In this document: positions 1-7,297 of the stretch, piece by piece
How the letters are laid out: the number at the start of each line of letters is the position of its first letter
How positions within the stretch are numbered: position 1 is the stretch's first letter
NCBI GenBank assembly: GCA_016190155.1
Contig: JACPRB010000320.1
Location: forward strand, 1-36,440
Direction: 5' to 3'
Source: Planctomycetota bacterium
Lineage (GTDB): Bacteria > Planctomycetota > MHYJ01 > JACPRB01
Length of the DNA stretch: 36,440 nt
Program-made: the position numbers and the translations under genes
The notes under the pieces: model-generated
What the model was told of the DNA's origin: nothing
Database searches by the model: none
What the model saw: only the letters and a program-made list of their open reading frames with translations

Positions 1-35
1 AGGGCGTGTGCGGCCGGCGGTGAACGGATGAACGG

Positions 36-2036
36 TTATCTGCTCGCGACCACGTTGTCGGCACCGGCCAGCGCCGCTTCCAAGGCCTTCTGAAACTCCC
101 CGGCGTCGGCGAACCGCTGTTCCGGCAGCTTCTCCAGGGCTCGCATGATGACCTGCTCCAACGACGCGGAGATGTGCGGATTGAGCGAACTCGGCAGCGC
201 CGGCTCCGTCATGCGAATGCGCAAGGCGACTTCCCCGAACTCTCCCCCGCCGAACGGATGCTGGCCGGTCAACAACTGGTACAGGGTGGCTCCCAAGCTC
301 CAAACGTCCGACCGGCCGTCGATGCCGCGCACGTCGCCGATCACGTGTTCCGGCGACATGAACGGAACCGTCCCCTGCACCAAACCGGCCACCGTCATCT
401 CGTCGGAACCGTTGAGCGACTTGGCCAGCCCGTAATCGATGAGGTACGCCTCCCGCTTCTGCGTGACCAGGATGTTCGCGGGCTTCACGTCCCGATGCAC
501 CAGACCGCACCGGTGAAGATGATCCAACACCTCCGCCACTTGAACGATCAGCTGCACAACGTGTCGTAGGCGCGCCGGCTCGTCCAAATGGGACATGAGG
601 AAACGGTTGTACGCCCCCAAGGGCGCTCCCTCGACGTACTCCGATACGAGATAATGGCTGTGAGGCGCCTGCTCCTCGACGCCCGCCTCGTACACCACGG
701 GGATCCGCGGGTGCCTCAACGAGGCTTGAATCCGGCACTCCCGCCGGAACCGTTCCGCCACCTCGCCCTGCAGGCCCCGAACGAACTTGACGACGACCTT
801 GCGTCCCGTGCTCGACTGCACCCCCAACCACACGTCGCTGAACTCCGTGCGCGCCAACTGCCGCTGCAGCACGTATCCCTTGATCCTGGCGGCGGGAAGC
901 ATGTCGGAGACGGCCGGCTGGGGAGCGCGCTCCGTCAAGTCCCGGCGCTCGAACACCGCGTTCAGATCCTCCTCTTGGATCTCGCCGAAGGGAGCGGCCA
1001 CGCCCGCCGCCTCCAGCGTGTGCGCCAGCTCGCGCACGTTCCCAGGCCAAGCACGCGCCCGGAGCAACTCGCGCGCGCCGTCCGCGATCCGAAGAGGACG
1101 GCCGACGCGCTTCTCGAGCCCGCCGAGCAGCTCCTCCACGATGAGCGACAGATCCTCCATCCGCTCGGCGAGCGAAGGCACCTCGATCCGCAGAACGCTC
1201 AAGGCGACCTGAAGCTCTTCCTCGAGGCCCAGAGTGCCCGGCGTCTTGCCGCGCACCGTGGCGATGAGACGCACATCCTCCTGCCGGACGTTCCTCGCCA
1301 GAATCAGTTGCGCGGCGACCGGCAGCTCGTGGACATGCTCGAGGATGAGCGTCCCGCCGGCGGCCGCTTCCAGAAGCCCCCCGCGGCGGCTCAGCCGACT
1401 GTCGCCGAAGAAGACCTGCTCGAACTCGTCGCACGAAAGCCCCGAACAGTCGAAGGCGACGCACGGCCCCACCGACCGCGCGCTCCGGCGATGAATCTCC
1501 CGCGCCACAAGCTCCTTGCCCACGCCTTGCTCCCCCAGGATCAGCACGGCGCAGTCCGATCGGGCCGCCCGAGCGATGCCGTTGTATACGCGAACGATGG
1601 GGGCGGTTCGTCCGACGAGCCTCGGTTCGCGCGCGGCGGCGACCGGCCCCGCGCACCCCGACGGCTTCACCTCCAGCGCTCGCCGCACCGTCGTGAGAAG
1701 CTGATCGACCTCGATGGGCTTCGACAGATAACCGACGGCCCCGAAGTTCATCGCCTCGACCGACGTCTCCAGGTCCGCCTGCCCCGTCATGAGGACGAAG
1801 GGGACGCGCGAGGCCGCTCGCTGAAGCAACTCCAGGCCGGTCTTCCCGCCGTCCAGATATAGGTCGCTGACCACCAGATCGCACGATTCCTGTTCGAGGA
1901 TGCGCGCGCCCTCCGAGTACGCCGTGGCCTGAACGGTCTCGAATCCCGCGTTCTTCAGCAGGGTCGAGATCAACTGACCCGTATGGACGTCGTCGTCGAC
2001 GATCAGGATGCGGGCCGTAGCATGCGACACGACCAT
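36..2036 (-). CDS. Response regulator-AAA(NtrC-like, degenerate)-Ser/Thr kinase fusion
   Basis: A three-domain signalling protein of 666 aa. Residues 8-125 form a receiver with acidic pair D14/D15, phospho-acceptor D58, T84 and K106. Residues 140-345 resemble the NtrC sigma-54 activator AAA domain, with Walker A GEQGVGKE (168-175) and sensor II WPGNVREL (330-337). The GAFTGA loop is missing and Walker B reads LILEHV, where LFLDEI is expected. Residues 385-655 form an Hanks-type kinase with K417, HRDVKPAN (514-521), DYG (534-536) in place of DFG, and SPE in place of APE. No Fis DNA-binding domain is present, so transcription activation is unlikely. Phosphorelay input probably controls the kinase output (inference). 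I chose the ATG at 2036, 4 nt after the upstream stop; a TTG at 2069 would add 11 residues. Confidence 0.88.
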   Translation of the reverse strand: MVVSHATARILIVDDDVHTGQLISTLLKNAGFETVQATAYSEGARILEQESCDLVVSDLYLDGGKTGLELLQRAASRVPFVLMTGQADLETSVEAMNFGAVGYLSKPIEVDQLLTTVRRALEVKPSGCAGPVAAAREPRLVGRTAPIVRVYNGIARAARSDCAVLILGEQGVGKELVAREIHRRSARSVGPCVAFDCSGLSCDEFEQVFFGDSRLSRRGGLLEAAAGGTLILEHVHELPVAAQLILARNVRQEDVRLIATVRGKTPGTLGLEEELQVALSVLRIEVPSLAERMEDLSLIVEELLGGLEKRVGRPLRIADGARELLRARAWPGNVRELAHTLEAAGVAAPFGEIQEEDLNAVFERRDLTERAPQPAVSDMLPAARIKGYVLQRQLARTEFSDVWLGVQSSTGRKVVVKFVRGLQGEVAERFRRECRIQASLRHPRIPVVYEAGVEEQAPHSHYLVSEYVEGAPLGAYNRFLMSHLDEPARLRHVVQLIVQVAEVLDHLHRCGLVHRDVKPANILVTQKREAYLIDYGLAKSLNGSDEMTVAGLVQGTVPFMSPEHVIGDVRGIDGRSDVWSLGATLYQLLTGQHPFGGGEFGEVALRIRMTEPALPSSLNPHISASLEQVIMRALEKLPEQRFADAGEFQKALEAALAGADNVVASR

Positions 2037-2040
2037 GGCT

Positions 2041-2421
2041 TCAGGCAACCCGCTGCGCTGCCCCTCCAATGGCTTCTCTGAGATCGAACAGATCGAAGTC
2101 GCCCCTCAGGAATACGGCCGACGACAGGCAGAAGCCGGATTCCAGGCATTCCGCCAAGGGCGTCTCCGCCCCAAGCACGGGACGAATGCCTCGATGGACG
2201 AGGTGGGCTCTTATCCAAGACGCCAGCGCCGCCGCCCCACGAATCCCCCACCGCAAATCCACCACCGCCACGACGTATAAGTTCTCTTCCAGCCGCGCCA
2301 TCGCCTCGGAAAGCGACGCCGCCACGTCGCACTTGGCGCCCAGAAGCGCCAACCCGAACGGCACGAGCGCCGCGGTCTTGGGTGCATCGGTAATGACCAA
2401 CACTCTCGACACGTCCTTCAT
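2041..2421 (-). CDS. Pseudo-receiver (CheY-like) domain protein
   Basis: A 126-aa single-domain protein. The pattern is receiver-like: a first strand VLVITDAP, a hydrophobic strand VVAVVDLRWG with D55 at the phospho-acceptor position, and a final VFLRGDFD strand. The acidic pair is reduced to one Asp (D12), and the Lys-Pro of normal receivers is replaced by Arg-Gly (106-107), so normal phosphorylation chemistry is doubtful. It lies 4 nt upstream of the receiver-AAA-kinase fusion on the same strand and is surely co-transcribed with it. It may act as a partner or decoy domain for that protein (inference). The domain call rests on pattern only. Confidence 0.6.
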   Translation of the reverse strand: MKDVSRVLVITDAPKTAALVPFGLALLGAKCDVAASLSEAMARLEENLYVVAVVDLRWGIRGAAALASWIRAHLVHRGIRPVLGAETPLAECLESGFCLSSAVFLRGDFDLFDLREAIGGAAQRVA

Positions 2422-2440
2422 CTCGCAATCGGTGTGCCAG

Positions 2441-2461
2441 GCGAAAATCGCGCGTTTTCGC
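2441..2461. promoter_or_regulatory. Inverted repeat in divergent promoter region
   Basis: Perfect 7-bp arms GCGAAAA (2441-2447) and TTTTCGC (2455-2461) flank a 7-nt GC spacer. The repeat sits 20 bp upstream of the minus-strand start at 2421 and just upstream of the plus-strand promoter at 2485. That is a plausible operator position for one or both divergent units. Confidence 0.35.
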
Positions 2462-2484
2462 GGTTCAGGCCCCAATATTGTCGG

Positions 2485-2513
2485 TTGCGCTCCACCTCCG
2501 GAATCAGTACAAT
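2485..2513 (+). promoter_or_regulatory. Sigma-70-type promoter for the beta-helix gene
   Basis: A -35 element TTGCGC (2485-2490), a 17-bp spacer, and a -10 element TACAAT (2508-2513). Transcription would start near 2520, about 28 nt before the ATG at 2548, which has the strong ribosome-binding site GAGGAGG at 2536-2542. Confidence 0.55.
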
Positions 2514-2547
2514 TTTGAATCGATTCTTTGTCGTCGAGGAGGTTTGT

Positions 2548-3942
2548 ATGGCCCGCACCGCGTGGGCGCTTGTTCTGGTGTCGTTCGTCGCCGTGGCCGC
2601 CGCCCCTTTGCAGGAGGAGCCCGCCCAGTTCGCGGGTATCCGGAACGCCGGCCAATACCCTTCTCTCCAGGATGCCGTCGATAGCCTTCCCCCCAGCGGC
2701 GGCGTCGTCGTCATCCCGCCCGGCCTGTACGCCCAAACCATCGCCATCACCGCCAACAAGCCCATCCACCTCATCGGATACGGCGCGAAGATCCTCGCCG
2801 GCGCCGGCCAGCCGGCGATCAAGATCAACCAGGGCATGTCCGGCGCTCGCGGTGTCACGATCGACGGCCTCATCGTCGACGGACAAAACGGCGCGGGCAC
2901 CGTCGGCGTCGAACTCGAGGACACCAATTGGTCCGTCCTGCGGAAGGTGACGGTGGAGAACTGCGCGACCGGCATCCTCCTCGAATCCAACCTGCCGGGC
3001 AACTTCGTGGAAGGCACCGCCCTGCAGGACGTGACCGTCCGCAATTGCTCCCTCAAAGGCATCCATTACCGCAGAATCCAGGGAACCGGCTCCTTCGGCC
3101 AGAACCAGATGAGGAACGTCGCGATCAACGGCTGCGCCGTGGGCGTCCACATCGACTCGGGAGCCCAGGTGTACCGCTCCCACTTCGACAATCTCACGAT
3201 CTGGCTGCAGAGCAATCAGAAGGCGCTCGTGATCGACGGCGACGTCAACATGAGCCGATTCGAGCTCGCCGTGGAAGGCCAAACGGGATCGACCGGCAAC
3301 GTGGCCGTGGAGCTCGGCGCTGCCGCCACGGGCACCGAACACCTGGACCTCGAGCTCTCGTGGTGGGGCTCGATCGGGAGGGTAATCGACAATCCCAGCG
3401 GCCTTCCCCTGCGCTACACGAAGAACCGGAACTGGTTCTCCTCCGGCAACATCAGGCCTCTGCGGACGCTCTCCCACGGAGACGCCCAGGAGCGATTCGC
3501 CATCGCCCACGGCTTCCCCGGCGGCGCGGGCCTGGTGCTTGGCCCGGGCAACATCGTTCCCGACGTCAACCTCTACCGCTCCGCCGCGGACACTCTTCGA
3601 ACGGACGACACGTTCGAGGTCGGCGGACATCTTCGAGTCTGGGGCGAGCTCTCCAGCCCGGGCGACCTGACGGTGCGGCCCACGGGACAACTCCTGCTGG
3701 CGCCCGGAAAGGGCCTCCTGTTCGAGAGCCCCGCCGTCCAAGTGCGCAAAGCGGCGGGAACGAACGCCCTCGAGATCGTCGCGCAAGACGCCGTCCAGGC
3801 GCAATTCAAGGAACCGGCGGAAGGAGAGATCGGCTTGCTCGTCCGCCGCAATGTCAACGGCTCCTACACCCTCCAGCGCGTCAGCGTGGGTCCGGCCGGC
3901 AGCGCGGGGCGAGGGTATCGCGTCCTGAGGGTTCCGAATTAA
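2548..3942 (+). CDS. Secreted right-handed parallel beta-helix protein
   Basis: A 464-aa protein with a clear signal peptide (MARTAWALVLVSFVAVAAA), so it is exported. Residues 25-300 have the pectate-lyase/polygalacturonase-type beta-helix character. They begin with a 'PSLQDAVDSLPPSGGVVVIPPG' type segment (about residues 37-58), followed by short repeated strands ending in N/G turns. The C-terminal part, from about residue 340, contains DVNLYRSAADTLRTDDTF, a motif type I associate with phage tail-fibre-like and cell-surface proteins. No lyase active-site residues are assigned. A carbohydrate-binding or adhesin role on the cell surface is possible. The gene stands alone, with its own promoter and a good ribosome-binding site. 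Confidence 0.75.
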   Translation: MARTAWALVLVSFVAVAAAPLQEEPAQFAGIRNAGQYPSLQDAVDSLPPSGGVVVIPPGLYAQTIAITANKPIHLIGYGAKILAGAGQPAIKINQGMSGARGVTIDGLIVDGQNGAGTVGVELEDTNWSVLRKVTVENCATGILLESNLPGNFVEGTALQDVTVRNCSLKGIHYRRIQGTGSFGQNQMRNVAINGCAVGVHIDSGAQVYRSHFDNLTIWLQSNQKALVIDGDVNMSRFELAVEGQTGSTGNVAVELGAAATGTEHLDLELSWWGSIGRVIDNPSGLPLRYTKNRNWFSSGNIRPLRTLSHGDAQERFAIAHGFPGGAGLVLGPGNIVPDVNLYRSAADTLRTDDTFEVGGHLRVWGELSSPGDLTVRPTGQLLLAPGKGLLFESPAVQVRKAAGTNALEIVAQDAVQAQFKEPAEGEIGLLVRRNVNGSYTLQRVSVGPAGSAGRGYRVLRVPN

Positions 3943-3990
3943 GCTGTAACGCCGGGCGAAGGACCGGTGTAGTCCCTTAGGATTCATGAA

Positions 3991-4527
3991 ATGCACCCGG
4001 CCCACCCGTCCGACGAAGAGATGGCCACCGCCGCCAAGCGCGGCGACCGGATGTGCCTCGATGGGCTGGTCCGGCGCTTCACGCGACCCGTCTACGCCAT
4101 CTGCCGGCAGATCCTGCGAGATTCCGCCGATGCCGAGGACGCCTGCCAGGAGGTCTTCTTGCGGCTCCTCAAGGAGCTTTCCAAACACGAAGAGGGGCGG
4201 CCCTTCGCCCCGTGGTTGTTCAAGATGACGACGAACGTCGCTTACAACTTCACCCGCTCGCGCCGGCGCCGCGCGCGCCATGAAGCCGCCGCCCAACCCC
4301 AAGAAGCTCTCACCGCTCCCCACGACGACATCGACCGCATCCGGCAGGCCATCGAGAACCTGCCCGAACGCTACGGTCTGGCCCTTCTCTACAAGTTCCG
4401 TGAAGGCCTGGCGAATGCCGACATCGCCGCGCTGCTGGAGGTCCAGCCCGACGCCGTGCGCGTCATCCTCTTCCGCGCGCTCGCCATGGTCCGGCAACGT
4501 CTCGGATCCGCGGAGGCCAAGCCATGA
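3991..4527 (+). CDS. RNA polymerase sigma factor, ECF (sigma-70 family)
   Basis: A 178-aa ECF sigma factor. Region 2 spans about residues 20-95 and contains YAICRQILRDSADAEDACQE, with the typical DAEDA(C)QEVFL core; region 4 spans 115-170, with the LPERYGLALLYKFREGL helix. It directs RNA polymerase to a regulon controlled by the overlapping downstream anti-sigma gene (stop and start overlap by 4 nt at 4524-4527), the usual arrangement for a sigma/anti-sigma pair. The ATG at 3991 has TTAGGA upstream. A TGTAAC hexamer at about 3943 could be part of an autoregulated ECF promoter, but I cannot confirm a -10 element. Confidence 0.9.
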   Translation: MHPAHPSDEEMATAAKRGDRMCLDGLVRRFTRPVYAICRQILRDSADAEDACQEVFLRLLKELSKHEEGRPFAPWLFKMTTNVAYNFTRSRRRRARHEAAAQPQEALTAPHDDIDRIRQAIENLPERYGLALLYKFREGLANADIAALLEVQPDAVRVILFRALAMVRQRLGSAEAKP

Positions 4528-6257
4528 TGCGCCACCTCGACGACGAATTGGCGACCTACTACGCTTACGGCCTGGCCGAGGACCAGGAGCGCCGGGACGT
4601 CGAATCCCACCTGCGCGAGTGCCCCGAATGCGCCGCGAAAGTCCGCACCTTCCAGGAAGAACGTCCCCAACTCGCGCAAGCCCTCGACCGTATCGCCGCC
4701 CCAGGCCTGGAAGCGCGTATCCTCCGGCCGAGACGCTTGCCACGCGGGCTCCTCCTCGCCGCGGCCGCCGCGGTCGTGATCGCGATCGGCGTCCGACTCC
4801 TCGCGCCGTCCCCGCGCGGGCTCGTTCGCGGCGAGATCGCCGTGCGCCACGGCGATCGGTGGGAGCCACAACGCGCCCCCGCGACGCTCCTCGAAGGCCA
4901 GATCTTCCGCGTGGAAGGATCGCAAACAGCCGAGATCGTGCTCGACGACGCCAGCCGCGCGACGCTCGCGCCGGGCACCTCGGCCACCTTCGGCGGCCGC
5001 CGCGGCGAACGCGCCGCCCTCGAGCTCCACGCGGGCCAAGGCCGGTTCGTCGTCACGCCGTCCAAGGAAAGGTTTTTCGTCGTCACGCCTGTCGGCACCG
5101 TCACCGTGTTGGGCACCGAATTTCTGGTCGACGTTTGGGAAGGAGAGAAGGACATGAACAAGGCACTCGCAATCGGCGCTCCGATCGCCGTCGGCGTCGC
5201 GGTCATCGTCGGCACCGTCGTGTTCCGCACCCCGCAGGGCGAGGCCCGGCTCGAGGGCGGCAAGACGGCCGTCGCGCGGACCGGCGGAGCCCCGCAAGTC
5301 CTGTCGGCGCGCGAGACGGAGCGGCTGCGCCGGGAGGTCGAGTCCCTGCGCGAACAGCTTGCGGCACAAACGGCCCGGGCCGAAACGGCGGAAGCGAAGC
5401 TCCCCGCTCCGGTCAAGCCGGAGTCGAAACAGCCGATCGATTGGAAGACGGAGCGAGGGCCGGAGTTCGAGGCCAAGCTGCGGGCGGTTGCCTGGGACAA
5501 GGGGTGCGGCGCCTTCATCCAGTACGCGTGCGAGCTCGACCAAGCCGTGCGTGAGGGCCGCCCGCCGAACCTCTCGCCCGAGAACCTCGCCGGGCTCTCG
5601 CAATTCAACCAGAAGGCAATGGAACTGGCCGACGCGCTAGGGCTGGACACAAAGGATTGGATGAACGTCTACCAGAACGAGCTCGTCCAGCAGTACTTTG
5701 CCGACGCGTTCCTCAAGGTCCTGGCGGGACAGCCCCTCACCGAAGCTCAGCTCGCGAAGCTGCGGCAGATAGATCCGTTATCTTCCGAAGGGGCGAGCCC
5801 CGATGACGGCCGACTGGCGCAATTCCGCAACGGCATCCAGAAGAACCTGGCGCTCCTGACGAAGACGCGTGAAGTGCTCCAGCCCGAGCAATACGAACAC
5901 TTGGCAAACCTCGTGACGCCGACGTTCAGGCTTGGAATTCAGGGCTACGCCGAGAAGACATTCCCCGCGGATACCGCTCATCAAGGAGTCGTGACCCATT
6001 GGATGGAGACCTTCAAGCTGTCCAAGGAGCACGCCGCGACGGTCGATATCGTCGCCGCGGAATACGTGGAGCGCCTCGCGCAGGTCACGGCGCGTTACGA
6101 GAAAGACCCCACCAAGGAGCGCGAGGCGGAGCTTCGCATCAAACTCCTGGACCTGCAAATCGAGGCGGAGAAGAAGCTCGCCGACTCCCTGCCGCTCGAC
6201 GATGAGCAGAAGACGCGCGTCCTGCGGGGATCGGGCGCGGCCATCCTGCTGAAGTAA
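4524..6257 (+). CDS. Anti-sigma factor with zinc finger, FecR domain and C-terminal coiled coil
   Basis: A 577-aa membrane protein. The N-terminus has the anti-sigma zinc motif HLRECPEC (29-36), which would hold the ECF factor encoded just upstream. A transmembrane helix lies at about 75-95, followed by a FecR-like beta domain (about 100-250, including TPVGTVTVLGTEF). This domain is interrupted at 211-234 by a second hydrophobic stretch that begins at Met211. After residue 250 come a coiled coil (ETERLRREVESLREQL, about 264-280) and a helical domain of unknown function. The FecR part suggests signal sensing at the envelope. An internal ATG with its own ribosome-binding site lies at 5154, described separately. 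The start overlaps the sigma gene by 4 nt. Confidence 0.8.
   Translation: MMRHLDDELATYYAYGLAEDQERRDVESHLRECPECAAKVRTFQEERPQLAQALDRIAAPGLEARILRPRRLPRGLLLAAAAAVVIAIGVRLLAPSPRGLVRGEIAVRHGDRWEPQRAPATLLEGQIFRVEGSQTAEIVLDDASRATLAPGTSATFGGRRGERAALELHAGQGRFVVTPSKERFFVVTPVGTVTVLGTEFLVDVWEGEKDMNKALAIGAPIAVGVAVIVGTVVFRTPQGEARLEGGKTAVARTGGAPQVLSARETERLRREVESLREQLAAQTARAETAEAKLPAPVKPESKQPIDWKTERGPEFEAKLRAVAWDKGCGAFIQYACELDQAVREGRPPNLSPENLAGLSQFNQKAMELADALGLDTKDWMNVYQNELVQQYFADAFLKVLAGQPLTEAQLAKLRQIDPLSSEGASPDDGRLAQFRNGIQKNLALLTKTREVLQPEQYEHLANLVTPTFRLGIQGYAEKTFPADTAHQGVVTHWMETFKLSKEHAATVDIVAAEYVERLAQVTARYEKDPTKEREAELRIKLLDLQIEAEKKLADSLPLDDEQKTRVLRGSGAAILLK
5138..5156 (+). promoter_or_regulatory. Internal ribosome-binding site and ATG within the anti-sigma gene
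   Basis: GGGAAGGAG at about 5137-5145 is spaced 8 nt from an in-frame ATG at 5154-5156 (Met211). Translation from here would give a 367-aa protein starting with an N-terminal membrane anchor (ALAIGAPIAVGVAVIVG) followed by the coiled coil. This may mark a former gene boundary now fused, or a second translation start still in use. Confidence 0.4.
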
Positions 6258-6258
6258 C

Positions 6259-6288
6259 TTTACGGCTCCCGAAACGGCCGGGTACAAT
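6259..6288 (+). promoter_or_regulatory. Possible promoter for the VOC gene
   Basis: A -35-like TTTACG (6259-6264), an 18-bp spacer and a -10-like TACAAT (6283-6288). They lie 26 nt upstream of the ATG at 6314, which is preceded by the ribosome-binding site GGAGG (6302-6306). Confidence 0.4.
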
Positions 6289-6313
6289 CCCCTCCCATAC
6301 CGGAGGAACGAAC

Positions 6314-6745
6314 ATGTTCAAGAGCGGAAACGTCACCGTGTACGTCGGCGACTTCGAACGCGCCGTCGAATTCTATACGAAGACCCTCAATCTGCCGCTG
6401 AAGTACAGAGCGGGCAACGTCTGGGCGGAGGTGGGCACGGACGGCCTGACGATCGGCATTTGCCCCGCCGCCGAAGGCGAGCCCAAGGGCTTGTCCATCG
6501 GACTCATGGTCGAGAAGATCGACGCCGCCGTGGCCCAGCTGCGCGAACGCGGCGTTTCCTTCCAAGGGAAGGTGATGGACTGCGAGTACGTGAAGCTGGC
6601 GATCTTCCAAGATCCCGAAGGCAATCCGCACTATCTCTGCGAATTGAAGCCGGCGGCGATGACGGGATGCTGCGAGTGCTCCTGCGCGAAACCGGCGGCG
6701 AAGAAAACCGCGAAAAAGGCCAAGAAGACCAAAGCCCGCCGGTAA
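6314..6745 (+). CDS. VOC/glyoxalase-fold protein with Cys cluster and Lys-rich tail
   Basis: A 143-aa protein. Residues 1-115 form a vicinal-oxygen-chelate (glyoxalase/bleomycin-resistance) fold: NVTVYVGDFERAVEFYTKTL opens it, and AIFQDPEGNPHYLCEL closes it with the typical D-P-E-G-N turn and a Glu at the metal position. The substrate is unknown. The C-terminal 28 residues are unusual: a CCECSC cluster followed by an Ala/Lys-rich tail like those of histone-H1-like bacterial proteins. The tail could bind nucleic acid and the cysteines a metal (inference). It is preceded by a strong ribosome-binding site and followed by a 550-bp repeat-containing intergenic region. Confidence 0.78.
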   Translation: MFKSGNVTVYVGDFERAVEFYTKTLNLPLKYRAGNVWAEVGTDGLTIGICPAAEGEPKGLSIGLMVEKIDAAVAQLRERGVSFQGKVMDCEYVKLAIFQDPEGNPHYLCELKPAAMTGCCECSCAKPAAKKTAKKAKKTKARR

Positions 6746-6786
6746 CAGTCTTGAAGGCGTTCCGGAGAGGAAAACCACGGAGTAAG

Positions 6787-6957
6787 CGTTCACCGCAGAG
6801 CGCCCCGAGAAACGCAGAGGGGAGCGCGGAGAAAACGCTCCAACTGAAGAACGAGCGCTTCTGGGGCCTCTTTGGGCCGATTCGGATGCGCCGACTTCCT
6901 TCACTCCTCCGGGACTCTGCGTCTTCTCCGCGCCCTCTGCGCGCTCTGCGGTGAACG
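6787..6957. repeat. Long nested inverted repeat (intergenic)
   Basis: The outer arms CGTTCACCGCAGAGCG (6787-6802) and its exact complement (6942-6957) match over 16 bp. The inner arms GCGCGGAGAAAACGC (6824-6838) and 6919-6933 match at 14 of 15 positions. The spacer is about 80 bp. A transcript would fold into a large cruciform-like hairpin. The sequence belongs to the GCAGAG/CTCTGCG intergenic repeat type seen further right. No gene lies in this stretch. Confidence 0.75.
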
Positions 6958-6972
6958 GTTACCCGCATTCTT

Positions 6973-7241
6973 CTCTGCGTCCTCAGCGTCCTCTGGTGTT
7001 GGTTCTGGTCTTCCCCTGCACTACTCACGATCCACATCTTCTCGCGACGCGAAGATCTTCCGTGGCACTCAGACAACCAGCTCGGCCTTAAGCGGTTGCG
7101 TCCGTTTTCGAAAGGACTCTCTGCGTCCTCAGCGTCCTCTGGTGTTGGATTCTTCTCAGGGTTCTCTGGTCCCCTCCGAGTACTCCGGTTGCGGCACGGC
7201 TGCGCTGCGTCCTCTGTCCCCCTCTGGGTCCTCCATCTGAA
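6973..7241. repeat. Two tandem copies of a CTCTGCGTCC-type dispersed repeat
   Basis: Copy one starts at 6973 and copy two at 7119. They share about 30 bp beginning CTCTGCGTCCTCAGCG and ending TCTGGTGTTGG. Copy two continues with a 'TTCTTCTCAGGG' stretch and ends at 7241 with CTCTGGGTCCTC and CTGAA. A third copy lies at 13634-13715. The stretch 6746-7297 holds only these repeats and the inverted repeat; I see no gene in it. Confidence 0.75.
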
Positions 7242-7297
7242 CGCAACGTTAACAAGCGCTTCACGCGCGGCTTACCGTCTCTTCCTACCTTGGTCGC

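Noticed and set aside
2041-4869. Long minus-strand open frame of 942 codons
   Set aside because: Most of it is the antisense of the beta-helix, sigma and anti-sigma genes. Only the last 126 codons (2041-2421) look like a real protein.
6746-7297. CRISPR array in the repeat region
   Set aside because: There are too few repeats, spacing is irregular, the repeats are degenerate, and there are no cas genes.
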